Source: Pontibacterium sp964228735 (GTDB lineage: Bacteria > Pseudomonadota > Gammaproteobacteria > Pseudomonadales > Balneatricaceae). From it: a DNA stretch of 64,000 bases. This document shows, piece by piece, positions 46,160-55,060 of the stretch (position 1 is its first letter; each line of letters starts with the position of its first letter). Below the pieces are notes generated by a model. That model did no database searches. It worked only from the letters and a program-made list of their open reading frames with translations, and had not been told where the DNA came from. The position numbers and the translations under genes are program-made. Where the stretch lies: NCBI RefSeq assembly GCF_964228735.1, contig NZ_CAXRBQ010000106.1:1-64000 (forward strand), read 5' to 3'.

Positions 46160-46993
46160 ATGCAGATTAAAGAGATCGAACAGCAGTTTCTGCGAGTCGC
46201 GGATTTGCCGCAAGTAGAGTTGCGTTCAACCCGCTGCAGTACACAGGGTTACAAATCACATAGCCATGCAGAGTTTTCCATTGGCTACCTGCATTCAGGT
46301 AGCACCTGCCTGACCAGTGATGGAAGGGAGCAGCAGATCACGCAAGGTGATCTGGTAATCATTGAGCCGGGCAAAGTGCACGCCTGTAATCCGATCGACG
46401 GCGGATCTCGTGGTTACCATATGCTCTATATCGATGCGCTGTGGTGTCTGGAATGGTTATCTACCCTTTATGAAAAGTCGGTCTCTAAATTCTGTTGTGA
46501 GCAGACGGTTATTCGTGATCCAAAGGTGACCGAGCCGTTTCTGACGCTGGTGGATCTGCTGCAACGGGGTCATGTAAGTGAGGCTTCGGCAAAGCTGGAT
46601 CATCTGGCTGTTGCGTTGCTGGCGCCTTATTGTGCACCGATAGATACTGCCGGCATATCAGATGAACGCGCGGTCAGAGTCAAACAGCAGCTGTTAAGTG
46701 AATTGAGCAATCCTCCGGCCTTGGAGCAGCTCGCTGAGGCCGAAGGTTGCACTCGGGAAGCATTGATCCGCTTGTTTAAACGTCATTACGGCATTACACC
46801 CATCGCTTTTGCAAACAATGCCCGCATCGAGCATGCCAAGTTATTGCTGCGGCAGGGTAGAGCCATTGTGGATGTCGCGCAGGACATTGGTTTTGCCGAT
46901 CAGAGCCAGTTTCACCGTACCTTCGTGAACTACACCGCCTCCACCCCTCGCCAGTATCAGCAGGCAGGATCAATTTCCGACAATAACGGCTAA
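46160..46993 (+). CDS. AraC family transcriptional regulator
   Basis: 277 residues from ATG 46160 (an in-frame ATG at 46130 is an option). The N-terminal cupin-type sensing domain has HSHAEFSIGYLHSG and GDLVIIEPGKVHACNP. The C-terminal double helix-turn-helix includes QLAEAEGCTREALIRLFKRH and DVAQDIGFADQSQFHRTF. Regulators of this type next to LysE-family exporters often control them; here the exporter follows 54 bases downstream in the same direction. Confidence 0.92.
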   Translation: MQIKEIEQQFLRVADLPQVELRSTRCSTQGYKSHSHAEFSIGYLHSGSTCLTSDGREQQITQGDLVIIEPGKVHACNPIDGGSRGYHMLYIDALWCLEWLSTLYEKSVSKFCCEQTVIRDPKVTEPFLTLVDLLQRGHVSEASAKLDHLAVALLAPYCAPIDTAGISDERAVRVKQQLLSELSNPPALEQLAEAEGCTREALIRLFKRHYGITPIAFANNARIEHAKLLLRQGRAIVDVAQDIGFADQSQFHRTFVNYTASTPRQYQQAGSISDNNG

Positions 46994-47047
46994 TCTCTCA
47001 GGCGTAAGCTCCTCGTGGTTGATGTTATCCGTACGAAGGAGTTTGTG

Positions 47048-47683
47048 ATGTCGCTGGAGTTATTGTTTCCTACCGCCTTTCCTGCGCTGGTTTTAGCGCA
47101 CTTTATCGCGTTGTTGAGTCCGGGTCAGGACTTCTTTCTGATTACCGCTAACGCGATCCGTCATGGCTTGCGTGGCAGTCGATTTATCTGTGTTGGTGTC
47201 GCCCTGGGCAATGCGGTTTATATCGCCGTGGCGATTCTGGGTTGGACCGGTATCCGCGACAATCCTGTGATTTTTACCGTGATTGAATTTGCCGGAGCGC
47301 TTTATCTATTGTGGATAGGGCTGCAGCTGCTGCGCAGTAAACCTCAGGCAATGGCAGAAGGGCAGGGGGAAATTGAGGCCCCTGGAGTGCTGAAACAGCT
47401 GTTGCTTGGCTTCAATTCCGCCTTGCTCAATCCCAAGAATGCGCTGTTTTATATGAGCCTGATGGCGGTGATTTTGGGGTCGGATGTAACCCTGATACAG
47501 CAGGTCAGTTGTGGGATTTGGATGATGCTGGCAGTACTGCTGTGGGATCTGTTGGTCGCCCGCTTGATCGGTTTGTCGCGGATCAGAGAGGCGCTCAACC
47601 AGCGTATTCATCTGGTTGAGCGCGGAGCCGGAGCAGTGTTGGCCAGTTTGGGCGTTGGGATCTTCCTACAGACCAGCCGCTGA
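47048..47683 (+). CDS. LysE/RhtB family amino-acid exporter
   Basis: 211 residues from ATG 47048, which has AAGGAG eight bases upstream; a longer start at 47015 is less likely. Six hydrophobic segments and the N-terminal signature ALLSPGQDFFLITANAIRHG are those of the LysE translocators. It probably exports an amino acid or derivative. It is likely controlled by the AraC protein just upstream and ends 11 bases from the convergent PATAN-like gene. Confidence 0.9.
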   Translation: MSLELLFPTAFPALVLAHFIALLSPGQDFFLITANAIRHGLRGSRFICVGVALGNAVYIAVAILGWTGIRDNPVIFTVIEFAGALYLLWIGLQLLRSKPQAMAEGQGEIEAPGVLKQLLLGFNSALLNPKNALFYMSLMAVILGSDVTLIQQVSCGIWMMLAVLLWDLLVARLIGLSRIREALNQRIHLVERGAGAVLASLGVGIFLQTSR

Positions 47684-47694
47684 CCAATACACAA

Positions 47695-48237
47695 TTATCC
47701 CAGCTGTGCCTGAACCTCTTTTAGAAACTGGCGGGCTTCCTCTTCAGAGGGAATCTCTTCTGCCAGCTTGCTCAGGGCAGCATCCAGGTTGAGTGCTGAT
47801 TTTAAGATGTCATCGCAGATGATGGGGGCGACCGGGCCGATGTACTCCGCCAGGCATGTCTCAATGACGCTACGTTGCTCATCTGAGCATTCGAACACCG
47901 GTGCCGGTACACAATCATCATCCTGACTAGCGGTTTGTGTTTTGATCTCCGCCAGGGTGTTCAGAATCTCTCCGGTGGGCGGTAGCGGGGTGCGCTGATC
48001 GGTGATCATGCCCTCCTGAAAATGATGACGGGCGTTGGCGATCTCACCCATAGCATCAAGTGCTTCAATGCCGTGCAGGTTGAAGTAGTAGATAAATACA
48101 ATTTCGCCTTCGGTGAGGATCATATGCGCAGACCGGTTGCAGTCGGTGGAGATAAACAGGCTGCCCGTCGCCTCCTTGCGACAGAGCTGTCTGATCTCTT
48201 CTACAACCTGCGCAAACGGCAGATAGTTTCCGGACAT
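47695..48237 (-). CDS. DUF4388/PATAN-like protein paired with a Cache-HAMP gene
   Basis: 180 residues, soluble. The N-terminal half (about 1-80) resembles DUF4388/PATAN domains: GSLFISTDCNRSAHMILTEG then EIVFIYYFNLHGIEALDAMG. The C-terminal third (about 115-178) looks like the helical tail that follows such domains in signalling proteins (EYIGPVAPIICDD, AEEIPSEEEARQFL). It starts 6 bases after the Cache-HAMP gene, so both are one transcription unit. Assignment to these domains is by recognition of pattern, not by search. Confidence 0.7.
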   Translation of the reverse strand: MSGNYLPFAQVVEEIRQLCRKEATGSLFISTDCNRSAHMILTEGEIVFIYYFNLHGIEALDAMGEIANARHHFQEGMITDQRTPLPPTGEILNTLAEIKTQTASQDDDCVPAPVFECSDEQRSVIETCLAEYIGPVAPIICDDILKSALNLDAALSKLAEEIPSEEEARQFLKEVQAQLG

Positions 48238-48243
48238 CGTGGT

Positions 48244-49311
48244 TTACCTCTCGCGCAGGCGATCAATGGTGATCTGCAAACTGGTATCCATCCGCTTGAT
48301 CGCTTTGGCCAGTGCGCCGATCTCATCTTTACGATCGGTGCCCTCGATTTCGGCGTCGGTCTGCCCGCGGCTGATCCCTTCTGCAATCCCGGTCAGGCGA
48401 GCAACCGGATTCAACACCAGATGCCCCATCATGATGTACAGCACCAACGAGGCGACAATGGCGCTGGCGATGGCACCGAGAATGGCGTTGCGGCTCAGGG
48501 TGTAGGCCTCGGCCATCACTTTCTCTTTCTCCAGAACAACGCCGATCATCCAGTTACTGCCAAACAGGCCTCGCAGACGGCGGTAGCTGGTCATTACCGT
48601 GGTGCCATCAAGCTCTAGCTCCTGCAGTTCAGAACTCAGGCGTGGCTGCTTGCCGGTAAACAGAGCGCTGATCGGTTTGCCGTTAAAGTGGGTGTCCGGA
48701 TGGCTGATGATCTCGCCCTTGGAGTTCAGCAGGAAGGCGTATCCGGTACCGTTGAAGTTCAGTGTGTTTACGGCATCAGACACGGTCTTCAGGCTCAGGT
48801 CACCACCAAAGGCACCTTTAAATTCACGGCCATCGTAGATACTGGCAACGGCGGAGATAAGGATATCGTTGGTGGCGGAGTCGGCGTAAGGATCGGTCAG
48901 GATCGCCCGGTTATGGTTGCGGGCGCGGTCGTACCAGGGACGCACACGGGCGTCCCAGCCTTCGCCTGGGTTCCAGTCCGGGTTATTGGAGATTGGCTGG
49001 CCGTTATGATCCAGGCCGCCAAACATCAGGATGAATTCCTGCTCAAGCAGGGGGCGATCCATGGTGGTCTGGATCGCTTCTTCGCTGAAATCGTCGGAGA
49101 TGGTTTGCGCCATCATATCGATGATTGCCAGTTTGCCGTTCAGCCAGTTGGTGATTTGGTGTGAGAGGGCAACCGTGGCTTCGTTAATGCGGTTTTCGGT
49201 ACGTTCGTACAGGGCGTTTTGCACAGTGTGGTATTGGGTCCAGGCGAAAAGCGAGAACGCAAGGACGATCACGGCAGAGGTTGCCAGTGGTACTTTGTGT
49301 GAGATTTTCAC
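48244..49311 (-). CDS. Cache-HAMP sensor protein without an output domain
   Basis: 355 residues. A membrane segment near 8-28 is followed by a double-Cache periplasmic sensor (about 40-275) with the ligand-site pattern GWDARVRPWYDRARNHNRA, TDPYADSATNDILISAVASI and YAFLLNSKGEIISHPD. A second membrane segment near 278-300 and a HAMP domain (about 300-352) end the protein. The front half matches methyl-accepting chemotaxis proteins, but the signalling domain is absent and no frameshifted remnant follows. The next gene codes for a PATAN-like protein that might act as its output. Confidence 0.85.
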   Translation of the reverse strand: MKISHKVPLATSAVIVLAFSLFAWTQYHTVQNALYERTENRINEATVALSHQITNWLNGKLAIIDMMAQTISDDFSEEAIQTTMDRPLLEQEFILMFGGLDHNGQPISNNPDWNPGEGWDARVRPWYDRARNHNRAILTDPYADSATNDILISAVASIYDGREFKGAFGGDLSLKTVSDAVNTLNFNGTGYAFLLNSKGEIISHPDTHFNGKPISALFTGKQPRLSSELQELELDGTTVMTSYRRLRGLFGSNWMIGVVLEKEKVMAEAYTLSRNAILGAIASAIVASLVLYIMMGHLVLNPVARLTGIAEGISRGQTDAEIEGTDRKDEIGALAKAIKRMDTSLQITIDRLRER

Positions 49312-49669
49312 GGTGGTATGCCTTTATCGGAAACCAGTCCGAGGTGTCGGTGGTTTCAGTTTTTATTTTTGTTTTCAGGCCGCTGTCTAATTAATTCAGG
49401 CCGCGTTTTTTCGGAGACTAAATTTAATTCTCTGAAAAGATATAGGGTGGGTATTACAGTCGGTGCGGGTATTTATCTGGTCCATTACTACATCCCAGTC
49501 AGTAATCAAATTAGCCAAAGTATTAACCGGTCGAACAGTTTGCCTAAAATATAAGCAGATATGTCGGCTCATTAGTGCCAATTTTTGATGCTGTATTGGG
49601 CCAGGTGAAAGGCTGTAAGATATTTCAGTATTAAAACTTTTTATCTTTGCAGTGGGATACTGGAGTGCT
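49312..49669. other. Intergenic region between the Cache-HAMP gene and a diguanylate cyclase
   Basis: The 358 bases are A+T-rich and must hold the promoter of the minus-strand Cache-HAMP gene. A ten-base direct repeat TTCAGGCCGC occurs twice near 49374 and 49397. No gene is evident. Confidence 0.35.
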
Positions 49670-51184
49670 CTAAATCGTTTCAGTTATTACCTGTTTTGGT
49701 TTTTTTTCCGTCGCACTGTTCATTGCGTAACAATAAGATGTGCCGGACTGCTTGGCTCGATACATGGCCGCATCGGCTTCGGTAATGAGCTCTTCAGAAC
49801 TGCTGCATGGATTTGGATAGACCGCAATTCCGATGCTGGCGCTTACGTTAATCCCCAGATCATTAATGACGACCGGTTTTTGGATCAGCTTCTGCAGGTG
49901 GGTAACGATTTTGCCAATGTCGGTTGCCCCGTTGACAGCAGGGGCGATTATCACAAATTCGTCTCCGCCATAACGCGCGATGGTGTCGGTAGAACGCATG
50001 CCATCTCTTAATCGTGCGGCCAGGGTGACCAGCAACTTGTCGCCGACCTCATGGCCATGGGTATCATTCACCGGTTTAAAGCCGTTCAGGTCAATAAAGA
50101 ACAGAGCAAGTGGGGTACCGTTGCGGTCTGCATGGGCGACCTCCAGCTCCAGGCGGTCATAGAAGACTCGCCGGTTGACCAGGCCGGTCAAGGCATCGTG
50201 ATTGGCAAGCTCTGCCAGCTGCCGCTCTTTGTCGCGGTGATGACTGATATCGATGACGGTCGTCAGATGCAGTACCTGGCCATCCAGCTGAAATTGTTTG
50301 TCATGCAGCTCTACGGCAAAGCGTTTTCCATCGGCTTGCAGACCAAACCAGCCACTTTCAGACAGTTTAAAGAGTGCCTGGCGGGTTAGTGACGTGATAT
50401 CTGCATTTTCATAACCAAAGGTTTCTCGTGCCAGGGCATTCGCCATACGGATTCTGCCACGTCGGTCGCTGATCAACAGGCAGGAAGAGGTGTTGTCCAG
50501 TAGCTCGGAGAGGTGGCTGATTAGTTGTGACGAGGCGAGGCTGCTGTGGCGGAAGAGCTGGATTATATGAGCGAAGTTGAACAGCGCCAGTAGAAAAGTT
50601 AAAAGCTGCGCAATGCGCAGACGTTCGGTCTTTTCCCGGGACATCTCCTCGATGCGGGTTGTCAGACGGTTCATCAGCTTCAGTAGCGAGTTGTTTCGCG
50701 CCTCCAGCACCTGCTTCAGTGATTCAACCGTTGCCATAGAGTGGTCCCCCTGAATAAAGCGCCGAGCGAGCGGGATCAGGGGAGAAAGTTCCAGCTCTGT
50801 AATCGACAGTATCTCTGCAAGCTGTAAGTCGTGACGTACAGAGAATCTGACCACTTCTCCACGGCTGTCTATGACATCGCCACCATGATTAAAGCTATCC
50901 AAGGTTGAGGAGAACAGCAGAAATACGCTGGTGAACTCTTGGCTGTATCGCTTAAATTCATCTGTGCCAGGCTGCGTGTGGTGTAGTTGCAGAGCGGACT
51001 TGGTCAGCTGCTGCGACAACATACGTTGGCGACCGGCTATGTTGATCGCGAGGGCGTCCGACTCGACTTCCTGGGTGATCTTTACGTTGATACCCAGGAT
51101 TGCAAAGTCCAGAACAAGGAAAATGCAGATCGCGATAAACAGCGAACGGCGGTTATTGGGCTGGTGGGAGCTGAACAGACTCAT
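49670..51184 (-). CDS. PilJ-type sensor, PAS and GGDEF diguanylate cyclase
   Basis: 504 residues. A membrane segment near 15-33 leads into a PilJ-type N-terminal sensor (NIAGRQRMLSQQLTKSAL near 48-65), a second segment near 192-210, a PAS-like domain (about 220-320) and a GGDEF domain. The active-site GGDEF is intact near residue 403 and RSTD, an inhibitory I-site, lies five residues before it. It should make c-di-GMP in response to a periplasmic signal; PilJ-type sensors are also used for nitrate or nitrite, so the ligand is open. Confidence 0.92.
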   Translation of the reverse strand: MSLFSSHQPNNRRSLFIAICIFLVLDFAILGINVKITQEVESDALAINIAGRQRMLSQQLTKSALQLHHTQPGTDEFKRYSQEFTSVFLLFSSTLDSFNHGGDVIDSRGEVVRFSVRHDLQLAEILSITELELSPLIPLARRFIQGDHSMATVESLKQVLEARNNSLLKLMNRLTTRIEEMSREKTERLRIAQLLTFLLALFNFAHIIQLFRHSSLASSQLISHLSELLDNTSSCLLISDRRGRIRMANALARETFGYENADITSLTRQALFKLSESGWFGLQADGKRFAVELHDKQFQLDGQVLHLTTVIDISHHRDKERQLAELANHDALTGLVNRRVFYDRLELEVAHADRNGTPLALFFIDLNGFKPVNDTHGHEVGDKLLVTLAARLRDGMRSTDTIARYGGDEFVIIAPAVNGATDIGKIVTHLQKLIQKPVVINDLGINVSASIGIAVYPNPCSSSEELITEADAAMYRAKQSGTSYCYAMNSATEKKPKQVITETI

Positions 51185-51392
51185 CCTGATACCGGGGTAG
51201 TGGTTCTACGACATTCCTTCGACGCGATAAACCTAGCCCCGGACTACAAATTTTTCCATGGTTGTGGGCTGAATCTGTTCATAAATTGACACCGCTCACA
51301 CTTTGTTTGGATTTTGCCTTAGTGGGTTGATACCCCTCCCGTAAATACAGCTCCTTTCCGTTACTACGTACTTCCAAATCTGTTTAATTATT

Positions 51393-52859
51393 TTATGCCG
51401 CAGCCGATTCCTGGTCGACATAAGTGGCGGCGATATCGATAAAGGTTTGTTCCAACGCCAGGAAAGCATCAACCACCATGGGGTCAAAGTGGCTACCACG
51501 ACCCTCAACGATAATGTCGCGGGCTTTTTCGTGTGGGAAGGCCGGTTTGTAGACACGCTTTGAGGTCAGCGCGTCATAGACATCTGCCAGCGCCATCAGG
51601 CGACCAGAGATCGGAATTTCTTCACCCTTGAGCCCCTTTGGATAGCCACGGCCATCCCACTTTTCATGATGGGTCAGGCTGATCTCCCGGGCGATCTGCA
51701 GGAAGGAGTTGCTGCCCAATTGTTCTTCTGCAACCGCCAGTGCATCGGCACCGATCTGGGCATGGCCTTTCATGATCTCGAACTCTTCGTCGGTGAGTTT
51801 GCCCGGCTTGAGCAGGATATTATCGGGGATACCCACCTTGCCCACATCGTGCAGCGGCGCGGACTTGTAGAGCAGGTCAATGGTCTCGGGATCCAGCTGA
51901 TCGCGGTACTTGTCCTGTCTGGCTAACTCTTCAGCCAGTACGCGCACGTAGTTCTGGGTGCGCAGGATATGCCCGCCAGTCTCGTTGTCACGGGTTTCCG
52001 CCAGGCTCGCCAGGCCGAGAATACTGGCATCACGGGTGATGCTCAGCTCTTGCGTACGGGCTGCCAGGGCCTTGATCATCTGATTGGTGTGCACCGCCAT
52101 CAGACCAAATTCGTCATTACTGGTCACCGGTACCTGTATGTCCAGTTCACCGTTGCTGACACGGGCGAGGGTGGCGTTTTCGGCGCCTATGAATAGCTTC
52201 AGATTGCGGGAGTAACCGACAATTATCGCCAGTATGTACACCATCATGGCGCCAATCACGAAGACGATCTCACCCAGGATGTAACGCTGAGAGGTTTGCA
52301 AAGGGATGCTGTCGCCGGTGTGGATCAGCCACTCCAAATCCTTGTTGATCACCAGGAATACCACGCCAATCACGGAGACGGCGCAGACCGCTGCAAACCA
52401 TACGAATTTCTGGGTAAGTGGATAGGGATTGTCGTCCGGCTGTAGTTGTTCGTCAGATGCGGTGAGTTTTTGGGCCAGCAGATATTCGCGAAACAGGGCC
52501 AGTTCACAGGCGATCAGGAAGCCAAGTACGGACATCCCTACAATCACCTTACCGGCACTTTCCATCGGAAAGCCGTAGTTAAGCCAGTTATAAAGTCCGA
52601 GGCCGGCGCCAAAGGTTAGAAACAGCCCCAAGTCTATTTTGAACTGCTGTTTGACTTGCTGTTTGTAGGCGCGTTGTTCCAGCCCTGCTTCAAGCTTCAT
52701 ACGTATAGCCCATTGCACGCAGAATGCGATCAGTATGGGGACCAGAAGCTGTGCTGTGGTCAGTGAATCAAGAAAAGGGCATACCTGAACGCCATAAAGT
52801 GCGAACAGTAGCATTGCTGTCAAATAATGGAGCGTGGTGCGCTTGGTAATCGACTGCAT
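51393..52859 (-). CDS. Membrane HD-GYP c-di-GMP phosphodiesterase
   Basis: 488 residues from the ATG at 52859 (a GTG at 52913 is longer). About six membrane segments span residues 10-235, then a HAMP-like linker (about 235-290). The HD-GYP domain (about 300-480) has HDVGKVGIP near residue 335 and HHEKWDGRGYP near 404. Together these are the metal and GYP motifs of active phosphodiesterases. It faces a divergent PAS-GGDEF gene and is next to another, so makers and breakers of c-di-GMP are mixed. Confidence 0.9.
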   Translation of the reverse strand: MQSITKRTTLHYLTAMLLFALYGVQVCPFLDSLTTAQLLVPILIAFCVQWAIRMKLEAGLEQRAYKQQVKQQFKIDLGLFLTFGAGLGLYNWLNYGFPMESAGKVIVGMSVLGFLIACELALFREYLLAQKLTASDEQLQPDDNPYPLTQKFVWFAAVCAVSVIGVVFLVINKDLEWLIHTGDSIPLQTSQRYILGEIVFVIGAMMVYILAIIVGYSRNLKLFIGAENATLARVSNGELDIQVPVTSNDEFGLMAVHTNQMIKALAARTQELSITRDASILGLASLAETRDNETGGHILRTQNYVRVLAEELARQDKYRDQLDPETIDLLYKSAPLHDVGKVGIPDNILLKPGKLTDEEFEIMKGHAQIGADALAVAEEQLGSNSFLQIAREISLTHHEKWDGRGYPKGLKGEEIPISGRLMALADVYDALTSKRVYKPAFPHEKARDIIVEGRGSHFDPMVVDAFLALEQTFIDIAATYVDQESAAA

Positions 52860-53112
52860 GATGGCGGTTAATCCTCTGCGGTGTACTTCAGCCCTTATCC
52901 CAGGGAAACACAATTAAATTGCAGGTTCTAATCCTCTGAGCCCAGAAACAATTTATAGGTTCAAATTCCAAAAAGTAAAATTTGTTGTATTAAAGACAAA
53001 TCACTTTCGTGGCTTTAATCATATAAAACGTTGTTACGGTGAACTGCGGTAGAACTCCTGATCAATATTGGCTATGTTCTTAGCACATGCCGCACCCTTG
53101 AGAAGTAATTGA

Positions 53113-54732
53113 ATGACCATCGCATCAGTATTCTCTCAGTTAAATCAGGCCTATCTTCTTATTTCACTTTCTGACTGGTCACTGGTTGTCGTCAACGAAA
53201 GTGCATCTCGTATGCTTCGGCTGAATGCTGATACTCTTGAACAGGGTGCTTTATGGAATAAAACCCTTAAACCGTTGTTGCAGGAACGCGGACAGGAGGG
53301 TGATCTGGTATTTCACTGCGGTCAGTCATTATTTCAGGCGCGCTGTTCTCAAATCGAAACCGATAATGGCGCCTATCTTGCGGTCAGTGTGGTGCCTTTT
53401 CTGTCCACCTCTAGCCAGCAGCAGGATGTATTTGCCCTGCTGGATAATCTGGGTGCGTACGTGTACTGCAAGGATGTGAATTTCCGCTACACCTATGTCA
53501 ATCAGCAGGTGTGCCAGCTTTTTGGTTATCCACTGGATGAGGTCATTGGCCACAGCGATGTGCGCTTCTTCGGAGAGGAGACCGCTCAGCGTCTGGTGGA
53601 GGAGAGCGACCGCTATGTAGTGGAAGAGGGGCAGGTGGTGGAGCGTGAGGAGGTGAACTATGTGCCGGAGTTTGATGAATACCGCCACTACATCACTGTG
53701 AAGAAGCCGCTGCACAACGAGTTGGGTGAGATTGTTGGTTTGTTTGGCATATCCACAGACATCACCGAGATGCGCCTTGCTGAAAAGAAGCTGCGCGATA
53801 GCGAGACCAAGCTCAGTACCATACTGGATAACGTTGGGGCTTACATTTACATCAAAGATGCCGAGCGCCGTTTCCGCTACATCAACAAAAAAACCGAGGA
53901 GTTGTTTGGTCGCGGTAGCGATGAAATCCTCGGTATGAACAATTATGAACTGCTGGGAGAGGTACAAGGGGAAGAATTTGATCGTACCGACCGCCTCGTT
54001 TTTGAAACCAAGCAACGTCTCACCTGCATTGAATCCTTTCATGCGGGGGAGGACACCTATTATTACTGGTCGGTAAAAATCCCACTGGCGAGCGCAAACG
54101 GTGAGATCGATCAGTACATCGGTATGTCGATGGATATCACCGAGCAGAAGCAACTCGAATATCAGGTACGCGAGGCTAATAAGGCACTTAACGACAAGAT
54201 CGAAGAGATCAGCCAGCTCAAGGATAAATTGCACGAGCAGGCGGTTCGGGATGCCCTGACCGGGCTATACAACCGCCGTTATCTGGAAGACCGGGTCGAG
54301 GAGCTGTTTAGCGATCGCCGTCAGAGTCACTGCTCCCTGCTGATGATCGATGTGGACCACTTCAAGCAGGTTAACGATAAGTTGGGACACAAGAAGGGCG
54401 ATCAGATACTGCAATTGTTGGCGAAGCTGTTGGAAGAGGAATGCCGTGCCGATGACCTTGTGTGTCGCTACGGCGGCGAAGAGTTTTTGATTGTGCTGCC
54501 CGGCAGCGACGCCCCAACTGCGTATCAGAAAGCCGAGTGGATTCGACAACGCTACGCGATGTTAGTTGGGGAAAGCTGTCCCGAGGTTGTTGGCAGTTCG
54601 ATATCTGTGGGGGTAGCGGCAGCACCGATGCATGGTGCTGACTTTGCCGCGGTCTATCATTGTGCAGACAATGCGCTCTATCAGGCAAAAGCGTTGGGCA
54701 GGAACTGTTGCGTTATTGCCGCGGCATCATAA
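53113..54732 (+). CDS. Soluble PAS-PAS-PAS-GGDEF diguanylate cyclase
   Basis: 539 residues without membrane segments. A PAS-like N-terminal region (about 1-100) is followed by two similar PAS domains (about 110-225 and 230-350), both with the unusual repeat LDNLGAYVYCKD / LDNVGAYIYIKD. A short coil links to the GGDEF domain, which has GGEEF near residue 458 and RADD five residues earlier. Cytoplasmic sensing of redox, gas or small molecules is likely. No heme ligand can be named. Confidence 0.9.
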   Translation: MTIASVFSQLNQAYLLISLSDWSLVVVNESASRMLRLNADTLEQGALWNKTLKPLLQERGQEGDLVFHCGQSLFQARCSQIETDNGAYLAVSVVPFLSTSSQQQDVFALLDNLGAYVYCKDVNFRYTYVNQQVCQLFGYPLDEVIGHSDVRFFGEETAQRLVEESDRYVVEEGQVVEREEVNYVPEFDEYRHYITVKKPLHNELGEIVGLFGISTDITEMRLAEKKLRDSETKLSTILDNVGAYIYIKDAERRFRYINKKTEELFGRGSDEILGMNNYELLGEVQGEEFDRTDRLVFETKQRLTCIESFHAGEDTYYYWSVKIPLASANGEIDQYIGMSMDITEQKQLEYQVREANKALNDKIEEISQLKDKLHEQAVRDALTGLYNRRYLEDRVEELFSDRRQSHCSLLMIDVDHFKQVNDKLGHKKGDQILQLLAKLLEEECRADDLVCRYGGEEFLIVLPGSDAPTAYQKAEWIRQRYAMLVGESCPEVVGSSISVGVAAAPMHGADFAAVYHCADNALYQAKALGRNCCVIAAAS

Positions 54733-55060
54733 GGCCGCCTGAACTTGACGTAGCTCAAGAACGCTCTCCATATATCCCTGTGGTCGTGTGAGGCTTTGCT
54801 ACACTGTAGGTTCTTTAATGATCGTTTGTGTATCAGATCGCATGTAAGATGTATCGGCTTTTCATGATTTGACCTGATCATTGTCAAGAAAAGCTGTCAC
54901 GGCCCTTTTGTGCGTAGGCACGGATGTGCATGCTTAGGGCAATAATAAAAACGAGCGTTATCGTCATGGATCGACTCTGACGGGATCGCCTACCAATGAC
55001 TGTACTTTGATGGCTTCTATGCTCTGTGCCTGAAAGTCTGGAAAATGAAGTAGAAGTAGT
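54733..55060. other. Intergenic region between two diguanylate cyclase genes
   Basis: The 328 bases hold an inverted repeat at 54744-54759 and no evident gene. TACACTGTAGG and TAATGATCG segments could give -10 boxes, but none is convincing. A long leader for the downstream gene is possible. Confidence 0.35.
54744..54759. promoter_or_regulatory. CTTGACGTAGCTCAAG inverted repeat, CRP/FNR-like
   Basis: Arms CTTGA and TCAAG are perfect with a six-base centre. The layout TTGAC-N4-CTCAA is one or two bases off the FNR/Anr consensus TTGAT-N4-ATCAA. It lies 12 bases after the upstream gene stop and 300 bases before the next start. Confidence 0.35.

Noticed and set aside
48244..49311. Frameshifted chemoreceptor pseudogene
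   Set aside because: No signalling-domain sequence is found in any frame downstream; the next gene begins after 6 bases and codes for a different protein type.
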